The notes beneath the pieces are model-generated. The model was not told the origin of the DNA, made no database searches, and saw nothing but the letters and a program-made list of their open reading frames with translations. The translations under genes and the position numbers were made by a program. A stretch of DNA of 40,659 bases. It comes from Planctomycetota bacterium. Lineage in GTDB: Bacteria > Planctomycetota > UBA1135 > GCA-002686595. The DNA is taken from assembly GCA_029248265.1 (NCBI GenBank), contig JAQWJQ010000190.1:1-40659 (forward strand). The letters are read 5' to 3'. The stretch's first letter is position 1. Each line of letters opens with the position of its first letter. Positions 22,663-31,905 of this stretch are shown here, one piece after another.

Positions 22663-25600
22663 CACTTCCTCTTCGCGGCCTCGGCCTTCAGGGTCTTGAG
22701 CGTCTCGGCGGCGCGCGCCGCCTTCTCGGCAGCCTCCGTCCAACGGTCAACAGCGTCCTCGTCTCCGGCCAGGGTGGCGGCCCGGATCAGGACCTCGGTA
22801 AGCGCCTCCGGGCGTGAGAAGGCCGCCGTCGGCGCCGCGAGGACGAGGGCGGCCTCCGGCCCCTCTCGCTCCAGCACGCCCTCGACCACGCCCGCCACCC
22901 TCGCGGTCAGGAGCTCTCCATCCGTGAGCATCCGGACCTCGATGCGATCCGCAGCCTCCGCGCCGCCCAGCTCACGGAGAGCGTCCACCACCCAGAGCCG
23001 CGCACGGGCATGGATGTTCTCGAGGTCCGCGAGCCGGAGCGCGAGCGCCATGGCCTCGTCCCCCAGCCCCACCTCTCCCATGCGCACCGCGCACAAGGCG
23101 AGGGCCTCCACGGTGAAGGCGTCCTGCAGGCGCCCGGCCTCCAGCCAGGCCAGGTGGCTCTCCGCGAAGCGCCCGAACCACCGGCCAGGGTCCTCGAGCC
23201 CCTCACCGGCCTCAGGCAAGACCGCCTCCAGGACGTCCTGAGGGATCACGGCGGGCTCCCCAGGCTCGGCCCTCCAGAACATGTCCGGGTTGCCGACCTC
23301 GGCCGCACTGAAGCGGGCGGTCCCGACCTCCAGCGCCCGGAGCGCGCGGTCCTCGTCCCCGCAGGCGAGGAAGAGGGGCGCGAGCTCCACGGCCACCGCG
23401 CGCTGGAGGCCCTTGGAGAGGTCCAGCGCATCCACGGCGATCGGGCCCAGCCGCTGGAGCGCCTCGGCGGGTCCGACCAGCTCCTGCCAGGTCTTCACCG
23501 CCAGGGTCTGGGTGCGCTCCATCTCCCAGGGACGCTCCCCCGACACGCTCTGCAGGAGCGCGGCGATCGGGGCGACGCGCTCCTCGCCCACGAGGTTCTC
23601 CTTCACGTCCTCGATGAGCTCAGGCAACGGGACGCTCGAGATCACGTAGGCGCCATCGTCGTTGAAGGGGCTATCACTGGCGATCCCGATCAAGGCGCAC
23701 CACTCGTACATGCGCAGCGCCATCTCGCGGTCACCGCTGCGGAGCAGCGTCCGCGCGAGGCGCATGACCTGCGCCGCGTCCATGGGAGGCATGGTGCTCA
23801 CGAGCCCCACCAGCGCCGCCGACGCCTCGCTGGTGATCAGCTCCGGGTTGAGGTCCAGCAGCGTCAGGAGCTGGATCTGCGCGAGCCGTCCGCCGGAGCG
23901 GCTCACCTCGGCCAGGAGCCGCTCGAGCGTCGCCTCAGAGCCGGCCACGCGGACCTCCGCCTGCAGCATGCCCCGGGTGAGCTGCTGGATCCGGTCCAGC
24001 TCGGCGGGCTGAATCGATCGCAGGTAGCGCTGCTGCTCCGCCACGATCTTGGGATAGGCCGCGAGCTTCTCATAGGCATCGGGCGCCGGCGACCGCTCGG
24101 GGGCCTCGGGGGCCCGGAAGGCCACGAGGCCCCCACGACGACGGGCCTCGGCCCCGGGATCATCACCCTTTGGAGCGGACTCTCCCGGCCAGCGCAGGCT
24201 CCCGAGCGGGGACCGGCGATAGAAGAGGAAGGACGACCTGCTCGCGGCGGGCTGCCCCACGGGAAACTCGCGCCACAGCCGACGGAAGATGCGGGCCGCG
24301 TCCTCCGTCTCCCCCGCGCTCAGCGCCTCACGAACCTCGCGGAACGTCCTCGGGAGCCCCTCCTTCTTGGGCTTGTCGTCGGCGTTGAAGGTGACACCTC
24401 CGACGGTGAGGGACAGGGTGCCCGGGGGGAGAACGAAGCCAGCGGAGCCGGGCGCCGCCTCGTCGCCCAGGTCCTCGAGCATTCGCTGCGCCTCGAGGGC
24501 GATCTCGGGGGCCGCGAGCCGCTCCCAGGCACGCACCGCCCGCCTCAGCAGCCTCTTCTTCTCATCGTCGTCCTCCGCCACGGAGAGGCAGCGGACCAGC
24601 GTCTGCGCCGCGGCGAGCTCTCGACCGAGCTTCATTTGAGCGTCACGGATCAGGTCGAGCCGCTGCCCCTCCGTCTCCTCGTCCGCCTCGAGCCCTTCGA
24701 GCAGCGCCAGCGCCTCGGCCGGCCGCTCCCAGGTGAAGTAGAGCTGCGCACGGGCGAAGTCCAGCGGCGTCGCGGTTGGCGACGCCGGAGCCACCTCCGC
24801 GAGGGCGGCCATGAAGGCGTCCCTCGCCGGCCCATCAAAGGCCGCTGCGAGCTGCTCGCAGGCCTGGCGCCGCTGGTAGTCGTCCTCTGTGTCGGCGGAG
24901 AGCGCCACGAACGCCTCCGCGCCCTCATCCACCAGCGCCTCCGGCCCCTCCAGCGCGCACCGATGGATCACAATCGCGGCGTCGAGGACCTCCGCCCGAG
25001 CGCCCACGGACGACCGGATCTCACGGCAGACGTCGAGCACCAGCTGGTGGCTGTGGGGCACGTCGAGGAGCCGGGACACGTAGTACTCCAGGAGATCCGC
25101 GCCGTCCTCCAGCGCTCCCGGGAGGGAGTCCCTGACGAAGTCCGCCATCTCCTCAGGGAGGTCCTCAGGCGCCTCGGCGATCATCCCGAGCAGGAACCTC
25201 GCCCGCCCCTGAGCCTCAAGCTTCGACCAGATCGAGCGCAGGGAGGAGGAGCGGTCCTCCTCGGGCAGCAGGAGCAGGACCGGAACCAACCCGAAGGCGT
25301 AGGCCTCTCCGAAGCCGTCCACGAGCGTCTGCACCTGCTCGGCCGACACCGCGGCCTCGCCGAAGCGCTGCGCCAGCTTCGGCAGGACCCGGACCAAGCG
25401 AGAGTTCCTCTCGGGCTCTGCGACGATCAAACCGACCACGTAGCGCGCGAGGGCGAGCCCGGTCTCCTCGCCCAGACCGGGGACCAAGGCATCGATCAGC
25501 TCCTCGACCTCGTAGGGGTTCGGCGAGCTGGCGAGGGAGAGCCGCAGCCAATCGCGGGCGACGCGGAGCGCCAGCTCCTCATCATCGGCGCTCCTCGCCG

Positions 25601-28600
25601 CCGCGAAGAGCACCGCCATGCCCTGGAGCTCGTCGTCCGCGAGCCGGCCCACGTTGGCCCGCTGCACAATGGCGCGGACTCGCTCGTCGTCGCCGACCGC
25701 GAACGCGGGCAGCGCCGCAGCGACCGCCTCATCAAAGGAGATGGGCCCGGAGGCGCCATCCGCCTCCGACGCTCCGCCGCCGAGTCGCGCGCGCCATCGG
25801 CTCGCGCCGCTGTAGTCCTCTGGCAAGCTGGCCAGGAGCCCCGCGGCCTGGGGAATCAGGCCCCAACGGACGCGCGACACCATGGCGTCGTCCAGCAACC
25901 GATCGTCCCCGGGGAAGGCCGCGAGCAGCGCCCGGTCCAGAGCCTGCGCGGCCTCCACGCGGCCGGTCGCGAAGCTGACGCGCCGCACGATCTCAGCGCG
26001 GCTCCCGAGGCGCGGGTGCTGCGCGATGCGCCGATCACTCGCCTCGACCCCCTCGCCGCCGCGGTCTGCGTCGGCCGCCGCGAAGGCGCGCGGGAGCTCC
26101 CGCTCCACGGCCCCGCCCTGCTCGCCGAGGAAGCCACCCAGTTGAGCCTCGGTCATGGTCGCGAGCATGCCCTGCAGGACGCGCTCACCGAACTGGTCCA
26201 GCTCGTCCACGTTGCGCGGCATGAAGCGCTGGAGCTTGTCCTCCTCTTCCTCGCGCTTGTTCTCCAGCAGCAGGCGTCGCCCGAGCAGGATCTCATGGGC
26301 GCGGCGGTAGAGGTCGAGGGCGGCGGCGTCGTCTCCGAGCGCTTCTCGCAGTTCCCCCACCTTGGTCAATAGGGGGATGTCCGACGGGCTGGCCGCGAGC
26401 ACCGCCTGGTAGCGCTCCAGGGCGCGCTCGATGTAGCCCGCCTTCTCGAAGCGCTCCGCCGCGTTCTTCTGGTACATCTCCCCATCAGGGAACTCTCGGG
26501 TCAGGTCGAAGGTCCGCGCGGCGGATCGCTCGTCCCCCGCCTCGAGGAAGGCGTCGCCGAGGTCCAGGAAGACCTCCGGCGGGACCATCTCACCCAGCCC
26601 GACCAGGCGCCGACCGAAGGCCAGGAGCTGCCCCTCGTCCCCCTCGCGCCCCTTGACGTTGAAGCTTGCACGGGCAGGCTTCGAGAGCTCCATGAGCTCC
26701 CGCAGCACCGAGGCCCGGCGCGGTCCGGCGGAGGCGAGCAGGCTCTGGAGCGCCGTGACCTGGCCGGCGTCGTCGCCGGTCTCCTCGGCGAGGTCCGCGA
26801 GGAGCTGATAGAGGTACGCAGCGTCCTCACGGCCGGCGAGGCGCTCGAGGGTGATCCGGCGCGCCCACTGCACCATCTCCGGCCGGGGCGGCGCCTCCAC
26901 GAGCATGTTGAGCAGTCCGTCGATCGCGATGGTGAAGACGTCGTCCTTGGGCGCGGTTTCCGCCAGGAACTGGAACATCCCCACCGCGCGATCTGCCTGC
27001 TTGACCTGCTTCATCAGGCCCGCCATCAACAGGTACGAGTCGATGCGCTCGGGGTGCGCCACCAACCCGCGGCGGTACGCGTCGATGGCCTCTTCCCGCA
27101 TCCCGGAGAGGGAGAGCACCCCCGCCTCGAACTCCGCCGAGGTGTCGTCGCCACCGGGGAGCTCCTGCAGCCGCATGAGCGTCGTGCGGGCCTCGTCGGG
27201 CCGGCCACGCTCGAGCTGACTCATGGCGAGTTGACGGTAGTAGTCGGGCCGGCCATCCGGGTCGAGTTCGATCAGGCGGCCGACCGCCTCCTCGTAGTTG
27301 AAGAAGTCGTTGCAGGCGAGGTAGACCCGCGCCTTCTCCGACAGCGCCTCCAATTCGGATCCGCCCTTCAGCTTGAGGAACTCGTCGATGATCTCCGCCG
27401 CCGACACCGCGTCGCCCACCTTGGTGTAGAGGCGCACCAGGAGGCCGCTGTCTCGATCGGTGGCCTCACCGCGCACGAGCTTACGCTCGATGTCGATGGC
27501 GATGTCCGCGAGCACGCCGAGCCGGGCGGCCACGGTCATCATGCGGTCCTCCACGAAGCGGCGCCGCGAGAGGGACTTCACCCGCAGCCAAAGCTCGCGC
27601 CACAGCTCAAGCGCCTGCTCCTCCCGGCCGACCTCCGAGTACAGCCAGGCCAGCCGCATCTCCAGGTCCTCGCCAGCGCGGCCCTCCCCGCGCGCGGCCC
27701 GCACGCCCTCGAGGGTGCGGACTGCGCCCTCCAGTTCGCCGATGCGCTCGTAACCATCGGAGAGGGGCATACGCGCGGGTGAACCGGCGGGCGCCAGCTC
27801 ATCCAGACGATCCAGGCTCATCCGGGCGACGTCGATCCGCCCCCGCTCGAGGCTGAGTTCAAAGAGGAAGAGCACCGCAGTCTCGCGGAGCTCGGCCCCG
27901 TCGACGACCTGCTCCGCAGCGCGGATCGCGAGGTCGTCGAGCCCGAGGCTCCTGAGCATCTCGGCGGCCTCGAGGACCGCGGAGGCGTCGAGGGCACCAG
28001 CAGGGTTCTCGGAGAACCACGACTCCCAGACCTCGATGGCCGCCGCGCGGTCTCCGTTCTCGAGGTAATAACGGCAGAGGCCCTGCCGCCAGAGCAGCTC
28101 CCCGGGCTCGCTGGCGATCCACTCGCCATAGACGGCGAGCATGTCCTCGACGCGGTCCGCCTCGCGGTACATCTCGAGCAGCCGGACCCGGTCCGCGCGG
28201 CTGAAGCTCGCCGCCGAGTCCCCCTGGGTCATGGCGATGGCCGCGTCGGTCTCGCCGGTCTCCCGGAGCAGCTCGATCCACATGCGGCGCGCCTCGGGCG
28301 GGAGCCCGGCGCGCTCGGCGTCAAAGCGCTGGAGGAGCGCCGGCAAGGAGCCGTCGCCCCGGTGCGCCTCGGCGAGCAGTGTCAGCCCGTAGCGGCGCTC
28401 GCGCGCGACGGTGGACAGGTGCACACCGCGCCAGGCGGCGTCCTGGGCGCGGGCCCAGTCCTCGGCCCCGAGCGACCACTCGGCGACCCGTAGCTCTCCG
28501 TTCGCCGCCGCCTTGCGCGAACGCTTCACCACATCGGTCGGCGCGCCGTCGGGCGCCAGGGGCTGCACCTGATAGAGGGCGGCGGCCTCGCCGGGGCGCC

Positions 28601-29405
28601 CCAGGAGCGCGAGCACAATGGCGCACCGGTTCCGCAGCTCGGGCGTGACGTCGGGTTCGCTGGCGAAGCGGGCCAGGGCCTCCTTCTCGTCCTCGCCGCC
28701 GGTCTCCATGGACATCAACGCCATGCGCAGCCGCAGCCGCGTGCGCTGCTCGGCGTCGTCGAGGTCGGGCAGAAGGGCCGCGTACGCCTCGAGGGCGTCG
28801 GCCGCCTCCCCACGCGCATCGAGGAGCTGCGCGTACGCCAGCCGGCTGGCGAGGTCGCCGTCGTTCCTTGCCAGCCGCTTGAACTCCCGGGCCGCGTCCT
28901 TCAGGTCCCCGTGTCGCCAGGCGACCCAGCCCAGGATCCGACGCGTGGTCTCGGCGTCGCCCTTGCCCCGGGAGAGCTGACGCAGTTCGTCCTTGAGGAG
29001 GTCGACGCCGCCGGGGTGGGCCGCCGCGGCGCTGAAGAGCGCGCTGGCCTCGGACCGAGCGCCCGCCGCGTCGAGCCCCTGCGCTTCGAGGCCGGCGAGC
29101 CGCTCCAGGAGCTCAGGCGGGAGCTCCTGGATCACCGGCTCCACCGCGGGGGCCACCGCCCCCTCCTGGGCCGCTCCCTGGTTGATCACGATGACGCCCC
29201 CGCTCCTCGCCGCCGCTGTGGCGCGCTTGCGCACGCTGAACCCCTGGCCGGGCGACACCCGGATGATCTTTGTGGACTGGATCGACGGCGTGGACTGGAT
29301 CGACGGCGTGGACTGGACCGACGGGGCCGCCGACGACATGGAGCCGGTACAGACGAGGGCGAGCGCGAGGGTGAAGCCGTTCATGGCGCGGAGGGCGTCA
29401 GTCAT
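22662..29405 (-). CDS. giant secreted TPR-solenoid protein (2247 residues)
   Basis: The signal peptide is MTDALRAMNGFTLALALVCTGSMSSA; the ATG at 29384 (MNGF) is an alternative start, but ATGA overlap with the upstream gene favours 29405. A short PSxQST repeat (about 28-45) follows, then a Gln/Val-rich linker. From about residue 110 almost the whole chain is TPR-like helices, with A-rich units such as GWVAWRHGDLKDAAREFKRL and LAYAQLLDARGEAADALEAY. Around 1590-1700 the pattern breaks into a linker of probable disorder (LPPGTLSLTVGGVTFNADDK) before helices resume to the C-terminus. No catalytic motif was seen. It is the largest gene and probably the scaffold of the MoxR/VWA operon. It overlaps both neighbours by 1-4 bases. 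Confidence 0.88.
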   Translation of the reverse strand: MTDALRAMNGFTLALALVCTGSMSSAAPSVQSTPSIQSTPSIQSTKIIRVSPGQGFSVRKRATAAARSGGVIVINQGAAQEGAVAPAVEPVIQELPPELLERLAGLEAQGLDAAGARSEASALFSAAAAHPGGVDLLKDELRQLSRGKGDAETTRRILGWVAWRHGDLKDAAREFKRLARNDGDLASRLAYAQLLDARGEAADALEAYAALLPDLDDAEQRTRLRLRMALMSMETGGEDEKEALARFASEPDVTPELRNRCAIVLALLGRPGEAAALYQVQPLAPDGAPTDVVKRSRKAAANGELRVAEWSLGAEDWARAQDAAWRGVHLSTVARERRYGLTLLAEAHRGDGSLPALLQRFDAERAGLPPEARRMWIELLRETGETDAAIAMTQGDSAASFSRADRVRLLEMYREADRVEDMLAVYGEWIASEPGELLWRQGLCRYYLENGDRAAAIEVWESWFSENPAGALDASAVLEAAEMLRSLGLDDLAIRAAEQVVDGAELRETAVLFLFELSLERGRIDVARMSLDRLDELAPAGSPARMPLSDGYERIGELEGAVRTLEGVRAARGEGRAGEDLEMRLAWLYSEVGREEQALELWRELWLRVKSLSRRRFVEDRMMTVAARLGVLADIAIDIERKLVRGEATDRDSGLLVRLYTKVGDAVSAAEIIDEFLKLKGGSELEALSEKARVYLACNDFFNYEEAVGRLIELDPDGRPDYYRQLAMSQLERGRPDEARTTLMRLQELPGGDDTSAEFEAGVLSLSGMREEAIDAYRRGLVAHPERIDSYLLMAGLMKQVKQADRAVGMFQFLAETAPKDDVFTIAIDGLLNMLVEAPPRPEMVQWARRITLERLAGREDAAYLYQLLADLAEETGDDAGQVTALQSLLASAGPRRASVLRELMELSKPARASFNVKGREGDEGQLLAFGRRLVGLGEMVPPEVFLDLGDAFLEAGDERSAARTFDLTREFPDGEMYQKNAAERFEKAGYIERALERYQAVLAASPSDIPLLTKVGELREALGDDAAALDLYRRAHEILLGRRLLLENKREEEEDKLQRFMPRNVDELDQFGERVLQGMLATMTEAQLGGFLGEQGGAVERELPRAFAAADADRGGEGVEASDRRIAQHPRLGSRAEIVRRVSFATGRVEAAQALDRALLAAFPGDDRLLDDAMVSRVRWGLIPQAAGLLASLPEDYSGASRWRARLGGGASEADGASGPISFDEAVAAALPAFAVGDDERVRAIVQRANVGRLADDELQGMAVLFAAARSADDEELALRVARDWLRLSLASSPNPYEVEELIDALVPGLGEETGLALARYVVGLIVAEPERNSRLVRVLPKLAQRFGEAAVSAEQVQTLVDGFGEAYAFGLVPVLLLLPEEDRSSSLRSIWSKLEAQGRARFLLGMIAEAPEDLPEEMADFVRDSLPGALEDGADLLEYYVSRLLDVPHSHQLVLDVCREIRSSVGARAEVLDAAIVIHRCALEGPEALVDEGAEAFVALSADTEDDYQRRQACEQLAAAFDGPARDAFMAALAEVAPASPTATPLDFARAQLYFTWERPAEALALLEGLEADEETEGQRLDLIRDAQMKLGRELAAAQTLVRCLSVAEDDDEKKRLLRRAVRAWERLAAPEIALEAQRMLEDLGDEAAPGSAGFVLPPGTLSLTVGGVTFNADDKPKKEGLPRTFREVREALSAGETEDAARIFRRLWREFPVGQPAASRSSFLFYRRSPLGSLRWPGESAPKGDDPGAEARRRGGLVAFRAPEAPERSPAPDAYEKLAAYPKIVAEQQRYLRSIQPAELDRIQQLTRGMLQAEVRVAGSEATLERLLAEVSRSGGRLAQIQLLTLLDLNPELITSEASAALVGLVSTMPPMDAAQVMRLARTLLRSGDREMALRMYEWCALIGIASDSPFNDDGAYVISSVPLPELIEDVKENLVGEERVAPIAALLQSVSGERPWEMERTQTLAVKTWQELVGPAEALQRLGPIAVDALDLSKGLQRAVAVELAPLFLACGDEDRALRALEVGTARFSAAEVGNPDMFWRAEPGEPAVIPQDVLEAVLPEAGEGLEDPGRWFGRFAESHLAWLEAGRLQDAFTVEALALCAVRMGEVGLGDEAMALALRLADLENIHARARLWVVDALRELGGAEAADRIEVRMLTDGELLTARVAGVVEGVLEREGPEAALVLAAPTAAFSRPEALTEVLIRAATLAGDEDAVDRWTEAAEKAARAAETLKTLKAEAAKRK
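29272..29325 (-). repeat. three tandem 18-base repeats at the start of the giant TPR gene
   Basis: Unit GTGGACTGGATCGACGGC on the plus strand (29272-29289, 29290-29307, 29308-29325), the last copy with two changes. Each copy encodes six residues of the form P-S-(V/I)-Q-S-T just after the signal peptide. It is probably a slippage-generated linker. Confidence 0.85.
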
Positions 29406-31900
29406 GAGGAGCGTCGGGTCTCGCCCCGGGGCCAGCGTCGGTACGCGATGTCGAGGAGATAAACGAGGAGCGCGAGGAAGGCGAACCAGGGGGACAGCTC
29501 GCGCAGGGTGACCGCGCCGGCCGGCCGGTCCGCGGCGTCGGCCGCGGGCGGCACGGAGGCCAGCGCGGCGCGGAGCCGCGCGGCCGTTTCAGGGTCGACC
29601 TGCAATTCGCGGCCAGCGCCGCTGAGGGGGTCGAGGGCGAGGCGCTCGCGGGCCGGTCGGTCCGCGGCGCCGGCGCGGATCCGCAGCCCCTCTTGGTGGC
29701 GCACGGGCAGTCGCACCTCGAAGCGGTCCGGTGAGACCTGCTCGAAGGCCAGGGGAGACGGCGGGGCCGCGCCCGCAACGACTTGCTCGGCCGCGGGGCG
29801 CGCCCCGGCTGTCGCCGCGCGGCGCTCCGCGATGAGGACCGCGCCCTCGGGGTCCCGCTCCAGGCGGAACGCGAAGGGCGAAGCCGTGTCCGACGCGGTC
29901 CGCGCCAGGGCGCGGGCCATGAGCTCGCCGTAGCCTTCCCAGCCCTGCCAGGGCTCGGTTCCCGGCCCCGTGGGCTCTGTGGTCATGGCGCTCACCCGGC
30001 CGAGGCCGTAGCGCCAGGAGGCGAGGACAGGGTGCCCCTCGTCGGCCGTCTCCAGGACACGCTCGGCGCCCGGACGCACCCGCGTCTCCACATAGCCCCC
30101 GAGCGGCGGCGTCGACTCGGGGTCCACGTCTCCCCACCAAGCGGCGCCGCCACGGGCGCGCACCTGGACGATGCCAGGGCGGTAAGCAGGGAGCTTCGCG
30201 CTCGCCGGCTGCTTGAGGAGGATCTCGGGGAGGTTGAACCGGTTGGGCACCGAGTAGAAGCGCCCCTGCCCCCAGTTCGCGAGCCCCACGAGGAACTCGG
30301 AGTGGGCGTCCGATCCGATCAGCACCGTGGAGACGTTCATGCCCTCCTGGGCCATGCGGCGCAGGAGCGGCTCGAAGGCGCCGGTCTCCACGCCGCCGTC
30401 GGTGAGGATCATCACGTGCTTGAAGCGCGTGCGCACGTTCTTGAGGCCGTAGTAGGCCTCCTCGATGGCGGGCAGGATCACCGTGCCGCCGCCCGCGTCG
30501 AGGCGGTTCAGGGCGCGCTCGATCTCGATGGAGTTCGACGCGGGCTGGATCGGGACCGCCCAGCGCTTGGCGCCGTAGAACTCCACCAGGCCCACCTTGT
30601 CGTGGGGCAGAAGGCGCCGGATGGAGAGCCGCGCCACCTCCTTGGCGAGCTGGACGCGATTGCCGCCCATGGAGCCAGAGGTGTCGATGATCACCACGAG
30701 CGTCGTGCTCGGGTCGCGCTTCTCCTCCTTCTGAACGAACTCCACCGGGAGGATCTCCTCCAGGGGCTGGTCGTGGAAGCCGCCGGGTCCGAAGGCCGCG
30801 TCGCCGCCCGCGGCGAGCAGGCCGATACCGCCCGAGGAGACCCGCCGCACGAGCTCCTCCTGCCACGCCTCGGGTACCGCGGTCGCGGGGCGGTCGTCCA
30901 GGACCACCAGCTCGGCGCGGTCCAGTGCCTCGGAGGTGGGCATGGCGTCCGCCACCTCCACCTCGAAGCCGCCACCCACGAGGTCCGCCAGCGCCGCGCC
31001 GCCGCCGGCCACGCGGTCGCCTAGATACAGGACCTGGGTGGGGTCCTGGACGCAGAGGGTCCGCTCGATCCGCAGGTCCCCGCCCACGGGATCGGCCCCG
31101 TCCGTGACCTCGACCTCGACGGCCAGGTCGATGAATCCGGCGGCGTCCGGCTCGAACCCCAGGCGCAGCCGCGTTCTCCCATTCACCGCGATACCCTCCG
31201 CTCGGTCGAGCTCGCCCTCCGGCCCGATCAAGGCGCAGCTCACCACCTGCCCGCCGCCGACGAGGGTCACGTCGAGATTCACCTGCTGGCCAACCCGGCC
31301 CGTGACGCCGACGACGTCCAGGCCCACAGGCCTCAGGTCACCCACCGCGCCGTCGAGGGCGGTCCACTCCAAGCGGACGCCGCGAGACGTCGCGTCCGCG
31401 GTCGCCGCGACCCATTGGGCGCCGCCGGGGTCGTCGGTGGCGAGGCCGTCCGAGAGCACGGTCACGGAGGCGTCTCGCGCCCCTTCAGGGATCGCTCGCA
31501 GGGCCGCCTCGAGGGCGCGCCCGAGGGGTGACCCGGCGACGTCCATCACCGTCCGCTGCTCGACGTCCTCGAACGGCTCGAGGGCCGGTCGGCCGACGCC
31601 GCCGAGCTCCACCACGGTGAAGGTCTCGCCGGGGCGCCGGTCAGCGATGGCCGCGGCGAGGAGCCCGCGCGCCGTCCCGTCGGCTTCATCGGTGACGCTC
31701 TCCGTGCGATCGATGACCACCACACGGTGAGCGCCGCCATCGACCGCCCGCGAGACCGGGCGGGCCGCGGCGAAGACGATCAGCAGGAGCGCGAGGGACC
31801 GAAGCAGCGCGTGGGTCCGATCACGGGTACGCAGCGGCCCCACCCAGGGGAGGAGCGCCACGACGCAGAGGACGAGCAGTGCGGGCTGGAGGAACTGCAT
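29402..31900 (-). CDS. membrane protein with two VWA-like sites and a GATase-like middle domain
   Basis: 832 residues from the ATG at 31900 (MQFLQPALLVLCVVALLPWVG), 5 bases after the upstream stop. Two N-terminal transmembrane segments are followed by a first VWA-like domain with D64-R-T-E-S (MIDAS-like) and TVLSDGLATDD. A middle region (about 300-390; VLYLGDRVAGGGAALADLVG, AELVVLDDRP, GIGLLAAGGDAAFGPGG) resembles the class I glutamine-amidotransferase-like domain found between such repeats. A second VWA domain has a canonical MIDAS D406-T-S-G-S-M and MILTDGGVETG. A C-terminal membrane helix (FAFLALLVYLLDIAYRRW) ends the protein. VWA domains bind partner proteins through a metal and are typical clients of MoxR ATPases. 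Confidence 0.9.
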   Translation of the reverse strand: MQFLQPALLVLCVVALLPWVGPLRTRDRTHALLRSLALLLIVFAAARPVSRAVDGGAHRVVVIDRTESVTDEADGTARGLLAAAIADRRPGETFTVVELGGVGRPALEPFEDVEQRTVMDVAGSPLGRALEAALRAIPEGARDASVTVLSDGLATDDPGGAQWVAATADATSRGVRLEWTALDGAVGDLRPVGLDVVGVTGRVGQQVNLDVTLVGGGQVVSCALIGPEGELDRAEGIAVNGRTRLRLGFEPDAAGFIDLAVEVEVTDGADPVGGDLRIERTLCVQDPTQVLYLGDRVAGGGAALADLVGGGFEVEVADAMPTSEALDRAELVVLDDRPATAVPEAWQEELVRRVSSGGIGLLAAGGDAAFGPGGFHDQPLEEILPVEFVQKEEKRDPSTTLVVIIDTSGSMGGNRVQLAKEVARLSIRRLLPHDKVGLVEFYGAKRWAVPIQPASNSIEIERALNRLDAGGGTVILPAIEEAYYGLKNVRTRFKHVMILTDGGVETGAFEPLLRRMAQEGMNVSTVLIGSDAHSEFLVGLANWGQGRFYSVPNRFNLPEILLKQPASAKLPAYRPGIVQVRARGGAAWWGDVDPESTPPLGGYVETRVRPGAERVLETADEGHPVLASWRYGLGRVSAMTTEPTGPGTEPWQGWEGYGELMARALARTASDTASPFAFRLERDPEGAVLIAERRAATAGARPAAEQVVAGAAPPSPLAFEQVSPDRFEVRLPVRHQEGLRIRAGAADRPARERLALDPLSGAGRELQVDPETAARLRAALASVPPAADAADRPAGAVTLRELSPWFAFLALLVYLLDIAYRRWPRGETRRSS

Positions 31901-31905
31901 GACGG

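Noticed and set aside
23010-26372. Very long open antisense frame (over 1000 codons) opposite the giant TPR gene
   Set aside because: The composition (His, Gly, Arg, Leu-rich, no domain) and the G/C-ending codons of the TPR gene explain it. Similar shadows lie opposite most genes here.
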